Shown here: positions 5,039-5,043 of the stretch, in pieces
How positions within the stretch are numbered: the first letter of the stretch is position 1
How the letters are laid out: each line of letters begins with the position of its first letter
Source of the DNA: Crocosphaera sp038442745
GTDB lineage: Bacteria; Cyanobacteriota; Cyanobacteriia; Cyanobacteriales; Microcystaceae
Length of the DNA stretch: 5,043 bases
Reading direction: 5' to 3'
Assembly (NCBI RefSeq): GCF_038442745.1
Contig: NZ_JARVCN010000237.1
Span: forward strand, 1 to 5,043
The notes under the pieces: model-generated
What the model saw: only the letters and a program-made list of their open reading frames with translations
What the model was told of the DNA's origin: nothing
Database searches by the model: none
Position numbers and translations under genes: made by a program

Positions 5039-5043
5039 CTAAA

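Noticed and set aside
1..5043. CRISPR array, tRNA, rRNA, insertion sequence or transposase
   Set aside because: No regularly spaced repeats, no tRNA-like cloverleaf and no transposase motifs or terminal inverted repeats were found.

Overview
This window most likely comes from a cyanobacterial chromosome, or a large replicon with chromosomal content. The main evidence is two copies of the cyanobacterial palindrome HIP1 (GCGATCGC), a bacterial SRP RNA gene, and moderately AT-rich DNA. It holds four complete protein genes, one complete RNA gene, and two gene fragments at the edges.

Left part (1-1983, + strand): the last 39 codons of a RecD2-like helicase, a short AT-rich spacer, then a two-gene partition operon, parA and parB. 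These overlap by 8 bases and are probably translationally coupled. ParA has alanine where the deviant Walker A motif normally carries its signature lysine. ParB has the usual CTP-binding half, but an unusual central region, and a perfect 20-bp palindrome lies inside that stretch of the gene.

Middle (1982-3792, - strand): a CrtI-type phytoene desaturase gene converges on parB. Its hairpin plus T-tract terminator lies against, and just past, the parB stop codon. Upstream of crtI on the same strand is the small SRP RNA (ffs), recognised by its GGAA-capped domain and a pairing closing stem. About 160 bases lie between ffs and crtI, with no obvious terminator and an odd open frame.

Right part (3793-5043): an NQO1/NQO2-like flavin quinone reductase on the + strand, transcribed away from ffs. 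A perfect inverted repeat, TTGGACA-GGT-TGTCCAA, lies between the two and is a good operator candidate. Its half-site recurs downstream of the gene. At the right edge, a - strand reading frame carries the HPD half of a J-domain, but it is closed by a stop next to a run of seven C, so it looks frameshifted or decayed.

The partition pair acts in DNA segregation, CrtI in carotenoid synthesis, the reductase in quinone detoxification or redox balance, and SRP RNA in membrane protein targeting. They do not form one pathway. I see no convincing new multi-gene system. The points most worth checking are the altered ParA motif, the palindrome inside parB, the repeated TGTCCAA motif around the reductase, and the presence of a lone CrtI in an apparent cyanobacterium.
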